From assembly GCA_964514395.1 (NCBI GenBank), contig CAZEQK010000057.1:1-14531 (forward strand): a stretch of DNA of 14,531 bases, read 5' to 3'. The notes beneath the pieces are model-generated. The model ran no database searches, was not told the DNA's origin, and worked only from the letters and a program-made list of their open reading frames with translations. A program made the translations under genes and the position numbers. Shown here piece after piece: positions 1 to 7,166 of the stretch (the stretch's first letter is position 1; every line of letters begins with the position of its first letter). Source of the stretch: CAZEQK01 sp964514395 (GTDB lineage: Bacteria; Bacillota; Bacilli; Tepidibacillales; Tepidibacillaceae).

Positions 1-33
1 ATTTTCTCATGTGTTTTTCTTGTTAAATTATAT

Positions 34-456
34 TTATTTTCTGTTAGTATAAATTTGAAAAGTAACTCCAAATTTATCAGTCACCATACCATATCCAGGG
101 CTGAAATATATTTCATTAAATTCAATAAGAACTTTACCATCTTTCTTCAAATTTTCGTAAAGTTGTTTTGCCAGTTCTATATCGCTGGTTGTTATACAAA
201 TTGAAACTTGATTTCCAGTTTGAAATGGTAGTGCAGGAATAATATCAGCAATCATAAATTGATTTTCACCAATTTTTAATACTGAATGTGCGATAAGATT
301 TAATTCATCTTCCTTCATTTTTACTGCATCATCCTTTGGTCCTTCACCAAAAGTTTGCTGAAAAAGAACTTTTGCATTTAATGTTTCTTGATAATATTCA
401 ATTGCTTCTTTTGCTCTCCCATTCATCAGAATATAAGGAACAATTTGGTATGACAT
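34..456 (-). CDS. VOC superfamily (PhnB/YjdN-like glyoxalase-fold) protein
   Basis: A 140-residue protein that opens with MSYQIVPYILMNGRAKEAIEYYQ and carries GYGMVTDKFGVTFQIY near its end. This is the single-module vicinal-oxygen-chelate pattern of PhnB/YjdN-like proteins (usually 135-150 aa), so it looks full length. The family includes metal-dependent dioxygenases, isomerases, resistance proteins and many uncharacterised members. Substrate cannot be told from sequence, and the usual metal-binding His/Glu set is not obvious, so catalysis is open. An upstream ATG at 465 lies inside the Shine-Dalgarno stretch (AAAGGAGATG on the minus strand), so I use the ATG at 456, about 8 nt after AGGAG. 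It is divergent from the WYL regulator starting at 559, which makes it a plausible regulatory target. Fold call is good; function is unknown. Confidence 0.85.
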   Translation of the reverse strand: MSYQIVPYILMNGRAKEAIEYYQETLNAKVLFQQTFGEGPKDDAVKMKEDELNLIAHSVLKIGENQFMIADIIPALPFQTGNQVSICITTSDIELAKQLYENLKKDGKVLIEFNEIYFSPGYGMVTDKFGVTFQIYTNRK

Positions 457-481
457 AATAAACATCTCCTTTATAATATTT

Positions 482-532
482 TTGTCCAGTACCTATGATT
501 ATATATTATAATGGTGACAAACTATGTCATAG
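482..532. promoter_or_regulatory. Divergent promoter/operator between VOC gene and WYL regulator
   Basis: The 102-bp gap between the two start codons is strongly AT-rich. For the plus strand, TATAAT at 507-512 is a good -10, with TTGTCC at 482-487 as a weak -35 (19-nt spacer). A dyad follows directly: TGACA (515-519), 5 nt, TGTCA (525-529), partly overlapping the 11-mer CTATGTCATAG (522-532). The dyad covers the expected transcription start of the regulator and sits upstream of the VOC gene, as an autoregulatory operator would. That role is inferred from position only. Confidence 0.5.
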
Positions 533-558
533 TTATTATAGTTATTGTGGAGGTACAT

Positions 559-1515
559 ATGGCAAAAGCAAAAAGATTAAATGAAATGATTATGGTAGTT
601 AATAGGAAGAAAAGATTTACTGTTGGTGAACTGGCAAAAGAATTTGGTGTTTCAAAAAGAACTATTTTGAGAGATTTACAGGAACTAAGTGAAATGGGTG
701 TTTCTCTATACTCTGAGGTAGGACCGCATGGAGGATACCAGATTTTAAAAGAAAGAATTCTTCCTCCAATTGCATTTAATGAAGACGAGGTAATATCTAT
801 ATTTTTTATGATTCATGCACTAAGACATTATACCTCTCTTCCATTTAATATTGAGTATGAATCAATTAAAAAGAAATTTTATTTAAATCTCTCGGGAGAT
901 ATCAGAGATGTAATAGATAGGTTAGAAGATCGCGTTGAATTTATGTCAGTTTATCAAGAGGAGGAAATTCCATTTTTAAGGCAACTTTTAGATGCAGCAA
1001 CCCAACAGGATGTTATTAAAATTTGTTATGAAGCAAATGGAAAAGTCAGCCACAGGAGTATTCAGCCTATTGGTATTTATGCAAATGAAGGGAAATGGTA
1101 TTGTCCATCCTATTGTTTTTCAGCCAGAGATTACCGAGTTTTTAGATGTGACCGTATAAAGTCTGTAATAATAGATGAAGATACTGAACCTGTTGATTTA
1201 TCCAATATAAATTTAAAGAATCGTTATTTAATTCTTGATTATAATAAAGAAACTTTTGAATTACATGTAGAGTTAACCAAAAAAGGCGTAGAGAAATTTC
1301 AATCCGTGAACTGGTCAAATATTAAACTTACTAAAGGGGAAGACGGGACAGGATTTTTGAAGGGTAACATTACAAAAAAGGATGTAAGCTTTTTTTCAGA
1401 TTATTTTATTACCTATGGCAAAGAAGCAACTATTGAAAAACCACTTGAATTAATCGAAAACATAAAAGAAAAATTAAATATAATTTTAAAAATGTATAAC
1501 AATTCGGATCAGTAG
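559..1515 (+). CDS. HTH/WYL-domain transcriptional regulator (YafY-like)
   Basis: 318 residues. A DeoR/HTH_11-type winged helix occupies residues 1-60 (RLNEMIMVVNRKKRFTVGEL, then a recognition helix around SKRTILRDL and a GGY turn). A WYL domain covers roughly 135-215 (IKICYEANG, IQPIGIYANEGKWY, then a RVFRCDRIKS strand). A WCX-type C-terminal region follows to about 315. WYL proteins bind DNA through the HTH and often sense a nucleic-acid or small-molecule ligand with the WYL barrel; many act on the neighbouring gene. The start at 559 follows GTGGAGGT by 6 nt. A longer in-frame reading from 511 begins with a hydrophobic stretch that overlaps the -10 box and is not credible. It is divergent from the VOC gene at 456. 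No terminator hairpin is evident after the stop. Confidence 0.88.
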   Translation: MAKAKRLNEMIMVVNRKKRFTVGELAKEFGVSKRTILRDLQELSEMGVSLYSEVGPHGGYQILKERILPPIAFNEDEVISIFFMIHALRHYTSLPFNIEYESIKKKFYLNLSGDIRDVIDRLEDRVEFMSVYQEEEIPFLRQLLDAATQQDVIKICYEANGKVSHRSIQPIGIYANEGKWYCPSYCFSARDYRVFRCDRIKSVIIDEDTEPVDLSNINLKNRYLILDYNKETFELHVELTKKGVEKFQSVNWSNIKLTKGEDGTGFLKGNITKKDVSFFSDYFITYGKEATIEKPLELIENIKEKLNIILKMYNNSDQ

Positions 1516-1793
1516 ATATATTAAGCTAAAATTTGTTCTAATGATATAGAAAATATTTGAAAAGCAGTTTAAATTGGACTTTTAAACTCAACCCCATCGC
1601 CTCCATGAGAAGACCCTCTTGAAAAATTTCGAAAAAAATGCGTATTTGTATCATAATTCGAACAAAACACACGTGGAGTGCTATGTACTAATCGTACGGA
1701 AGGATAAATAACTGGCGTAACAGCGTGCAAACTGAAGTATATGTAATCGGATAATTAGTTTGGCTAAGGTTTATGATTGAATCTAGTCAGCAC
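1516..1793. other. Intergenic stretch without recognisable gene
   Basis: About 280 bp after the WYL stop, with stops in all frames at short intervals and no convincing Shine-Dalgarno/start pair. I recognise no RNA fold or transposon end. It is probably decayed sequence continuing into the broken genes that follow. Confidence 0.5.
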
Positions 1794-1865
1794 TTTTATT
1801 TTGCGATAAAATGAATTCATCACAAAATATCATTGACAAATCTGATTTTATCATTTGCGATAAAA
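1794..1865. repeat. Two copies of a TTTTAT-n-GATAAAA dyad
   Basis: The 12-mer TTTGCGATAAAA occurs at 1800-1811 and again at 1854-1865, 54 bp apart. Each lies in a dyad. The second is perfect: TTTTATC (1846-1852), 6 nt, GATAAAA (1859-1865). The first is slightly weaker, with TTTTAT starting at 1794. Two spaced copies of one dyad suggest operator sites for a dimeric regulator, but the second lies inside a possible small ORF and no regulator is identified. Confidence 0.4.
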
Positions 1866-2077
1866 CAATTTTAGAGTTAATGAGTAGGGTGCAAATGTTA
1901 GAAGAGCAGATGAAGGAAGTATAAAAGCTGAGCTACAATCCTGCAAAAGTGATACTGATTATAAACAGTAATCTTCTTCATTTATATTTTGTTATTAAAG
2001 ACAGCAAAGCTACCGAGATTCGCGAGAGGACGGTTAATGTTACTGACCATTTAAATAATTGGGATGTTTTAAAATAA
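1811..2077 (+). pseudogene. Degenerate small ORF upstream of the M42 peptidase relic
   Basis: One reading frame of 89 codons is interrupted by a single TAA at 1922-1924. The first part (37 codons) starts at ATG 1811 and ends in an amphipathic heptad-like stretch, LELMSRVQMLEEQMKEV. The second runs on in the same frame and ends with TVNVTDHLNNWDVLK before TAA at 2075. I recognise neither half. There is no Shine-Dalgarno before 1811, whose ATG directly follows a dyad repeat. The stop is immediately followed by GAGGAGGT, the ribosome-binding site of the broken peptidase, so this may once have been the upstream cistron of that gene. It could equally be chance open frame. Confidence 0.35.
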
Positions 2078-2223
2078 GAGGAGGTAACTTAAGATACAAA
2101 ACTGTTAAAACAATTATGTGAAATCAATGCACCTCCCACTAATGAGCATAAAGTAAAGGAAGTTATTATTGGGGAAATTAAAGATTATGTAGATGAAATG
2201 ATTGAAGATAACTTTGGTAAACT

Positions 2224-2278
2224 AATTGCCCATAAAAAAGGTTCAGGAGAGAGATTCATGCTTGCAGCCCATATGGAC
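2224..2278 (+). repeat. 55-bp duplicate flanking the N gap (left copy)
   Basis: These 55 bases are identical to 2379-2433 on the other side of the gap. Both begin at AATTGCCCAT and end at CATATGGAC; the preceding bases cannot be compared because the right copy starts at the gap edge. It is best read as the unmerged overlap of two contig ends, not a biological repeat. Confidence 0.9.
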
Positions 2279-2378
2279 NNNNNNNNNNNNNNNNNNNNNN
2301 NNNNNNNNNNNNNNNNNNNNNNNNNNNNNNNNNNNNNNNNNNNNNNNNNNNNNNNNNNNNNNNNNNNNNNNNNNNNNN
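2279..2378. other. Assembly gap of exactly 100 N
   Basis: Exactly 100 undetermined bases, the conventional placeholder for a gap of unknown size. The gap falls inside the M42 coding frame between two identical 55-bp flanks. The real gap is therefore probably negative: the contigs overlap and no sequence is missing. Confidence 0.97.
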
Positions 2379-2433
2379 AATTGCCCATAAAAAAGGTTCA
2401 GGAGAGAGATTCATGCTTGCAGCCCATATGGAC
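2379..2433 (+). repeat. 55-bp duplicate flanking the N gap (right copy)
   Basis: Identical to 2224-2278. The first base after this copy (T at 2434) is the base that creates the TAA in the peptidase frame. A 55-base overlap equals a common de Bruijn k-mer size, which fits a graph junction at this point. Confidence 0.9.
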
Positions 2434-3320
2434 TAAATCGGCTTTTTGATTCACAGTATCGAGCCTAATGGGTGCTTGCGGTTTACAGCGGTTGGGGGAC
2501 TTATTCCTTTTACTCTTATCGGTCAAAGAGTGGTCATCAACGATACAGTTATGGGCACCATTGGTGTTGATATCGACTTAGAAAAAGGTAATGACTTATC
2601 GAAAGTCAATATAGCAAGATTATTCATTGATATTGGTGCGTGTTCTAAAGAAGATGCTGAGAAAAAAGTGACTATCGGTGATTTTGGAAACTTCCAAAGT
2701 GAATTCTATGAAAATGAAACTATTATCATGAGTAAGGCCTTGGATAATCGTATTGGTTGTTACATGCTAATTGAGTTGATCAAGGAAAACCTTGACTCTG
2801 ATTATGATTTATACTTCACTTTTACTGTACAAGAAGAAGTAGGAACGAGGGGTTCGGTGACAGCATCAAACACCATTAATCCACACTATGGTATTTCTAT
2901 AGATATTACACCTTCTGGTGACCTACTTGGTACAAAAAACTCAACAGCTTCACTTGGGAAAGGTGTTGGTATCAAGCTTATAGACCCATCTTTAGTTATT
3001 CATCCAGAGATAAAAGAGATGTTTACAAAAGCGGCTGAAAAAGAGGGTATAAAATATCAATTTGAAGTGATGAAACGTGGTGGAACCGATGCTGGTCCAA
3101 TGCAAACCACTAATGCAGGTGTTAAAACCGGTGCTATTTCCATTACAACCCGTAATGCTCATACAGCCAATGAAATCATCAGTAAATTTGACGTGGAAGA
3201 AGGGCTAAAACTGATAAAGTCTGTATTGACTTATTCTTCATAATCAATGACAATGTAAAATTTATGGTAGACGTATTGATAGTCATGGAATAAATGAAAA
3301 TAACTATTAAGTAATCATTA

Positions 3321-3368
3321 AAGAAAAAACTGTCCCGAATAGGAATAACTTCCTATCACGAGACAGTT
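3321..3368 (-). terminator. Rho-independent terminator of the MMPL operon
   Basis: AACTGTC at 3328-3334 pairs with GACAGTT at 3362-3368, and the inner arms ATAGGA and TCCTAT extend the stem. On the minus strand the hairpin is followed by a U-rich run (complement of AAGAAAAAA, 3321-3329). It starts 11 nt past the stop of the XXXLXXG gene. The M42 relic on the opposite strand ends about 85 nt upstream, so the hairpin may serve both directions. Confidence 0.85.
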
Positions 3369-3378
3369 CTAGTTTTAC

Positions 3379-4917
3379 TTATTTATAAAGTCCAAACAAC
3401 TTTAATAACTTTTGCCAAAAATTTAGCTCGACAGGTTTTGGGGGAGCAACTTCTTGGGTTTCTGGGAGATTTATGGAACCTGTTTTTAACACAAACTGAA
3501 CAGCGGATACATTAGTATTTTTGTCTGACACAAAGGATATTATTTTATCACCCTTACCGGAAATACTATGAAGCATTTCATCAATCTTATTACTTATTTT
3601 CGAGTCCATCCCCGATGTTTCATTCCTTAATTTCTTTGTGCCGTCTTTATATGAAATAAGACCGTCGCGAAGTTTTTTTATCGCCGTATTCAACTCTGCT
3701 CCTGAGTGATAAAGTTCATTTGCCGATGATGCTAATACGGACGATGAAGATTTAAATTTTGAAGTACCACTTGCCAAATCAGAAGCACCTTTACCAAGCT
3801 GTGCTACACCATCCATATAGCCTTTCAGTCCCTGTGTAAACTGAACCGCACTGTCAAGTTGTTTTTTCATAGAAGCAAGGTTGGGAATAGGCGATAAAAC
3901 TGCGCTATAATTATCAGGTGTGAGAACAGGAAGTCCTAACCCCATTTGACTAAGCTGTGCATTGACTGAATCGAAGGTAGCTTGCTGTATGGCGATAGCC
4001 CCGTTTATTAACGAATCATTTTGCTTTGTTAATTCGTTTAAACCGTTTTTCAACGCCATTGCTCCTGTATTCAACTTATTTGCACCACTTGAAAGCTGTT
4101 CCATACCTTCCTTGTAGGCTTTCATTCCATCAATGTATTTTTGCATTCCGTTTGATAACTTTTCAAGACCGTTCAATAACTCACCAGCACCGTTATCAAG
4201 CCCTTTTATCGCATCAGTAAGTTCCGAAATCTGCTTTGTAAACTCATCGGTGTTAACTGTTATACCCAGAGATAGCTTGATACCGTTTATTGTTATTGCA
4301 TCCATTTCAAAATCATGAACATCGGCTGTTACGATAATATCAGTTCCTTTACCTGGTAAAACGGTGTAGGTTAGCTGTTTTCTGCTTCCTGCTTCGGCAA
4401 CGGTGGCATTGTCCGTTTTAATATTGGAGAATAGCTTGTTATCGAACGAGAGTCCAATTTGCAGGGCATAATTATCGAAAAATGTTTTGTTGATTTTGTT
4501 GTTCTGCTTTACCGATATAGTAATTTTTAACTTACCGCTTTTTCCTACAAGCTCTTTCCCAGGCAATTCTTTGTTGTTCAAAAAATACTTTATAGCTATA
4601 TTCCACGGCAATTCTTTTTTTTCTAACGTTCCTTGATAATAAAATTTATTAGCATTAGAATTTATTGTTATTTTATTGCCATTTTGATTGAGCTTTTCAG
4701 AGGTGGTCATGTTACGAATATCAGAATAATTTCCATAATCTACAATCTTACCAGTATTAAAGATGTTTACGACATAAAGATTGTTCACACTTCCATCTGA
4801 ATGAAGTATACCGTAAACAATTTCTTCTTTTGATGAAGGATTACCTTCGGCAGCTACCGAGAAAACTGGCATGAATAACAATACAAATATCAAAATAAAG
4901 GATAATATCTTTTTCAT
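3379..4917 (-). CDS. Secreted XXXLXXG heptad-repeat protein, MMPL partner
   Basis: 512 residues. A signal peptide (MKKILSFILIFVLLF, then SVAA) leads to an extracytoplasmic beta-rich region. Two tracts of the X-X-X-Leu-X-X-Gly heptad follow, at about 235-295 (units such as LLNGLEKLSNG, KAYKEGMEQLSSG) and 365-430 (LKGYMDGVAQLGKG, LRDGLISYKDG). These repeats are typical of YhgE/Pip-related proteins found beside RND/MMPL transporters and are thought to form long coiled rods outside the membrane. Unlike YhgE I see no C-terminal membrane bundle, only a short FWQKLLKLFGLYK tail, so it is probably soluble or peripheral. An in-frame GTG at 4926 overlaps the MMPL stop as GTGA, but lies only 2 nt from AAGGAG. 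The ATG at 4917 has 11 nt spacing and starts the signal peptide cleanly. Probably translationally coupled to the transporter. Confidence 0.85.
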   Translation of the reverse strand: MKKILSFILIFVLLFMPVFSVAAEGNPSSKEEIVYGILHSDGSVNNLYVVNIFNTGKIVDYGNYSDIRNMTTSEKLNQNGNKITINSNANKFYYQGTLEKKELPWNIAIKYFLNNKELPGKELVGKSGKLKITISVKQNNKINKTFFDNYALQIGLSFDNKLFSNIKTDNATVAEAGSRKQLTYTVLPGKGTDIIVTADVHDFEMDAITINGIKLSLGITVNTDEFTKQISELTDAIKGLDNGAGELLNGLEKLSNGMQKYIDGMKAYKEGMEQLSSGANKLNTGAMALKNGLNELTKQNDSLINGAIAIQQATFDSVNAQLSQMGLGLPVLTPDNYSAVLSPIPNLASMKKQLDSAVQFTQGLKGYMDGVAQLGKGASDLASGTSKFKSSSSVLASSANELYHSGAELNTAIKKLRDGLISYKDGTKKLRNETSGMDSKISNKIDEMLHSISGKGDKIISFVSDKNTNVSAVQFVLKTGSINLPETQEVAPPKPVELNFWQKLLKLFGLYK

Positions 4918-4922
4918 TTTAA

Positions 4923-6995
4923 TCACAACTCCTTATCATTGAATAATGAAATTTGTTTTAGAGTAGTCTTTTGAATGACTTTGTCAAACAATACAAGAAG
5001 AGCTGGCAATACAAAAGCTACCATGATTAGTGATAATAATGTTCCTCTACCGAGCAATGTTCCTAGTTCAGAGATAATTGGGTTACTTGAAGTTAAAGCC
5101 AATGTGAAACCTGCTGTACTAAGAATTACAGCCGATGTAAGGATGGCTACCAAGTTATCTCCAATGGTTACTCGCATCGCATCCTTTTTCGGAAGTGTTT
5201 TTCTATTATTCAAATATGCATTGGTGAACAATATGGCATAGTCCACCGTTGCTCCGAGCTGAACCGTACTTAGTATTAAATATCCAATAAAACTTAAGGG
5301 CTGCCCATTAAAATATGGGAAGGAAAGATTAATCCATATTGCCGTTTCAATGGTAAACAGTAAAAATAATGGTAAAATCAGTGAACGGAATGTAATCAGT
5401 AACACAAGGAATATGCCGAATATCGCCAATAGATTAACTAGTTTTGTGTCGATTGAAACAACATTTTTCATATCATACAAAGTGGCGCTTTGCCCTGCCA
5501 AGTAATATGTGTTGTAATAATTTCCCGCTGTATCCAAAACAGACTGCACGGTATCAAAGGCCGCTGTACCTTCCTCATCTGTGTCTGTATAAACGATAAT
5601 TCGCGTGTAATGGTTCGAATAGAACTGTTTAACCGTTTCTTCCGGGACAAACGCTGGGGGGATTTCTGATCCAACAGCCGTAACGTAAGATACAACACTT
5701 GTCACATGAGGAATTTCAGAAAGTGCATCGCTAAGCTCGGATTCCTTACCGGCATTTTCCCTTGGCACAAGTAGTACAAGCACATTTTCTTTACCAAACT
5801 GTTGTTCAATATTTGAGGTGTCCTTTCCTACTCGTGATGCTTCTGTAACACTGCCCATTCCATACATAAAATGTGTATTTGATTGAGCGATGAAGCTTGG
5901 CAAAATAACGATGAGCGCAAGTATTAAAAAAGGTATTCTTAATTTCATCAACCAATTTCCTGATTTTTTAAAGTCCGGTATAAACTCATGATGTTTCGTT
6001 TTATCAATAGCCTTATAGGACATTAGGGTGATAACAGGTAAAAACACCATAACAGAAATAAAGCTAAGTAGAATGCCTTTTACCAAGTTAAGACCTAAAT
6101 CTGCACCAATACCGAAACGCATAAACATAAGAGCCGCAAAACTTATGACCGTTGTGGCGGCACTTGCTGCGACAGTCGGAAATGTTTGTTTCATAGCAAG
6201 TAGCATTGCTTTCTGGGGCTCATGGGATAAACGATAATTGTTAAAGCTGTGAAGCAGAAAAATTGCATAATCTAGTGTCACGGCAAGCTGTAAAACAGGA
6301 CTGACCGTTTTTGTGATAAATGATATTTCACCGAACATAATGTTTGTTCCCATATTGATGACTATTGCAACGCCTATGGTAAACAAAAACAATAGCGGCT
6401 CTATCCACGAGTTGGTTGAAATGATCAAAATGATGATAATAATTGGGAGTAATATCGCCATTGCCTTCAATACCTCTGAAACTGACATTGCTTGTGTTTT
6501 TGCCGTTATAATCGCTTCTCCTGCGGCGGCGTTATTTTCACCTATTAGTTTATAAATGGCATGGACTGCACTTCTTTCTTTTCCGTTTTCGATAGTTAAG
6601 TTCACCAATGCGTTATTGTCTTTATAATAGTTTTTAACTATAGAATGATCCAAAAAATTAAGAGGTATAGTTTTAAGCGTATCTATACCTATGATGTCAT
6701 CAAGCCAACTTATTGACGTAACTCCGTCAATTGCTGCAATTTTCTCTTTGTATTCCAATGCTTCTTGTATAGATACACCAGTAAGCATAACTTTTGCATT
6801 GGGCATTTCATTGTCAAATTCATTCTTTATGATTTTTATTGCGGTTGTAGACTGTGCGTCTTTAGGAAGATAGTCTCCCATGTCATAATTAACTGAAACC
6901 AGTATTGAAACAGCAGAGCTTAATATTGCAACGATTAAAAATGCTATTAAAACACTTTTTTTATACTTGATAACAGCTTGTAAAAAATTATCCAC
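4923..6995 (-). CDS. MMPL/RND-family transporter (YdfJ-like)
   Basis: 690 residues, near the 700-730 usual for Firmicute YdfJ-like MMPL proteins. The architecture is the RND duplication: TM1 near residues 14-34, a large outer loop to about 175, a five-TM bundle, a second TM and outer loop (about 375-520), and a second bundle to about 675. Each half carries the Asp-Tyr pair of the proton relay known from MmpL3: LAVTLDYAIF (Asp near 242) and LGATVDYAIL (Asp near 585). It should be a proton-driven inner-membrane exporter of lipids, peptides or amphiphilic drugs; the substrate is unknown. The start is GTG at 6995, 5 nt after GGAGGAGA. Its stop overlaps the region of the downstream heptad-repeat gene, and the divergent TetR gene suggests ligand-induced expression. 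Confidence 0.9.
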   Translation of the reverse strand: MDNFLQAVIKYKKSVLIAFLIVAILSSAVSILVSVNYDMGDYLPKDAQSTTAIKIIKNEFDNEMPNAKVMLTGVSIQEALEYKEKIAAIDGVTSISWLDDIIGIDTLKTIPLNFLDHSIVKNYYKDNNALVNLTIENGKERSAVHAIYKLIGENNAAAGEAIITAKTQAMSVSEVLKAMAILLPIIIIILIISTNSWIEPLLFLFTIGVAIVINMGTNIMFGEISFITKTVSPVLQLAVTLDYAIFLLHSFNNYRLSHEPQKAMLLAMKQTFPTVAASAATTVISFAALMFMRFGIGADLGLNLVKGILLSFISVMVFLPVITLMSYKAIDKTKHHEFIPDFKKSGNWLMKLRIPFLILALIVILPSFIAQSNTHFMYGMGSVTEASRVGKDTSNIEQQFGKENVLVLLVPRENAGKESELSDALSEIPHVTSVVSYVTAVGSEIPPAFVPEETVKQFYSNHYTRIIVYTDTDEEGTAAFDTVQSVLDTAGNYYNTYYLAGQSATLYDMKNVVSIDTKLVNLLAIFGIFLVLLITFRSLILPLFLLFTIETAIWINLSFPYFNGQPLSFIGYLILSTVQLGATVDYAILFTNAYLNNRKTLPKKDAMRVTIGDNLVAILTSAVILSTAGFTLALTSSNPIISELGTLLGRGTLLSLIMVAFVLPALLVLFDKVIQKTTLKQISLFNDKEL

Positions 6996-7026
6996 TAAAT
7001 CTCCTCCCTAGTTTCCATACACATCG

Positions 7027-7055
7027 TTGACAAATAGATACATGTATAGTTTAAT
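7027..7055 (+). promoter_or_regulatory. Promoter of tetR with embedded 10-bp palindrome
   Basis: Consensus -35 TTGACA (7027-7032), a 17-nt spacer and -10 TTTAAT (7050-7055). The spacer contains the perfect palindrome ATACATGTAT (7038-7047). A dimeric repressor bound there would block this promoter and the opposing one. On the minus strand TTGAGT-17-TAAACT is a weaker match for the MMPL operon promoter in the same region. Confidence 0.65.
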
Positions 7056-7078
7056 TACATTGTGATTGGAACTCAACG

Positions 7079-7131
7079 GACAGATGTTTTACAAATGTCA
7101 GTTGTTAAACATAAACTCACGAAGTGTTTAA
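7079..7131. promoter_or_regulatory. Additional dyads in the tetR/MMPL control region
   Basis: Two inverted repeats lie in the leader between the tetR promoter and its start codon. One is GACA-nn-TGT-TTT-ACA-nn-TGTC at 7079-7099. The other is TTAAACA (7105-7111) with TGTTTAA (7125-7131). Either may be a TetR-family operator or an mRNA hairpin; the sequence alone does not decide. Confidence 0.4.
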
Positions 7132-7166
7132 TATCTAACAGATTTGATGAAATTGGAGGATTAAAT

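Larger units (their letters stand above)
2093..3243 (+). pseudogene. M42-family (glutamyl/leucyl) aminopeptidase, disrupted
   Basis: M42 peptidases are cytosolic, self-compartmentalising dodecameric metallo-aminopeptidases. The relic keeps the family order: AAHMD (first metal ligands), SKALDNRIGCYM (bridging Asp), VQEEVGTRG (catalytic Glu pair), SIDITPSGD (Asp ligand), MKRGGTDAGPMQ, and a terminal NAHTANE (His ligand). With the duplicated 55 bp and N gap removed it would be about 330 residues, close to full length. Two lesions show. The GGAGG at 2079-2083 is followed in frame by TAA (2090-2092) and then DTKLLKQLCE with no ATG/GTG/TTG in the expected place. A TAA at 2434-2436 also replaces what is normally a Glu codon in HMDEIGF. 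A TTG at 2446 could not restore the first metal site. Inactive unless the stop is an assembly error. Confidence 0.8.

Noticed and set aside
2224..2433. Tandem duplication of 55 bp within the aminopeptidase gene
   Set aside because: The copies are perfect, separated only by exactly 100 N, and end at the gap edges. An unmerged contig overlap explains this better than biology.
4026..4318. Plus-strand open frames within the heptad-repeat gene
   Set aside because: They lie antisense to a well-supported gene, have no Shine-Dalgarno and look like the complement of repetitive Leu/Gly codons.
4923..4926. GTG at 4926 as the start of the heptad-repeat gene (GTGA overlap with MMPL stop)
   Set aside because: It lies only 2 nt after AAGGAG. 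The ATG at 4917 has better spacing and begins a clean signal peptide. The overlap start is not fully excluded.
4975..6873. Several 60-90 codon frames on both strands within the MMPL gene
   Set aside because: They are out-of-frame or antisense readings of membrane-protein codons without RBS or recognisable domains.
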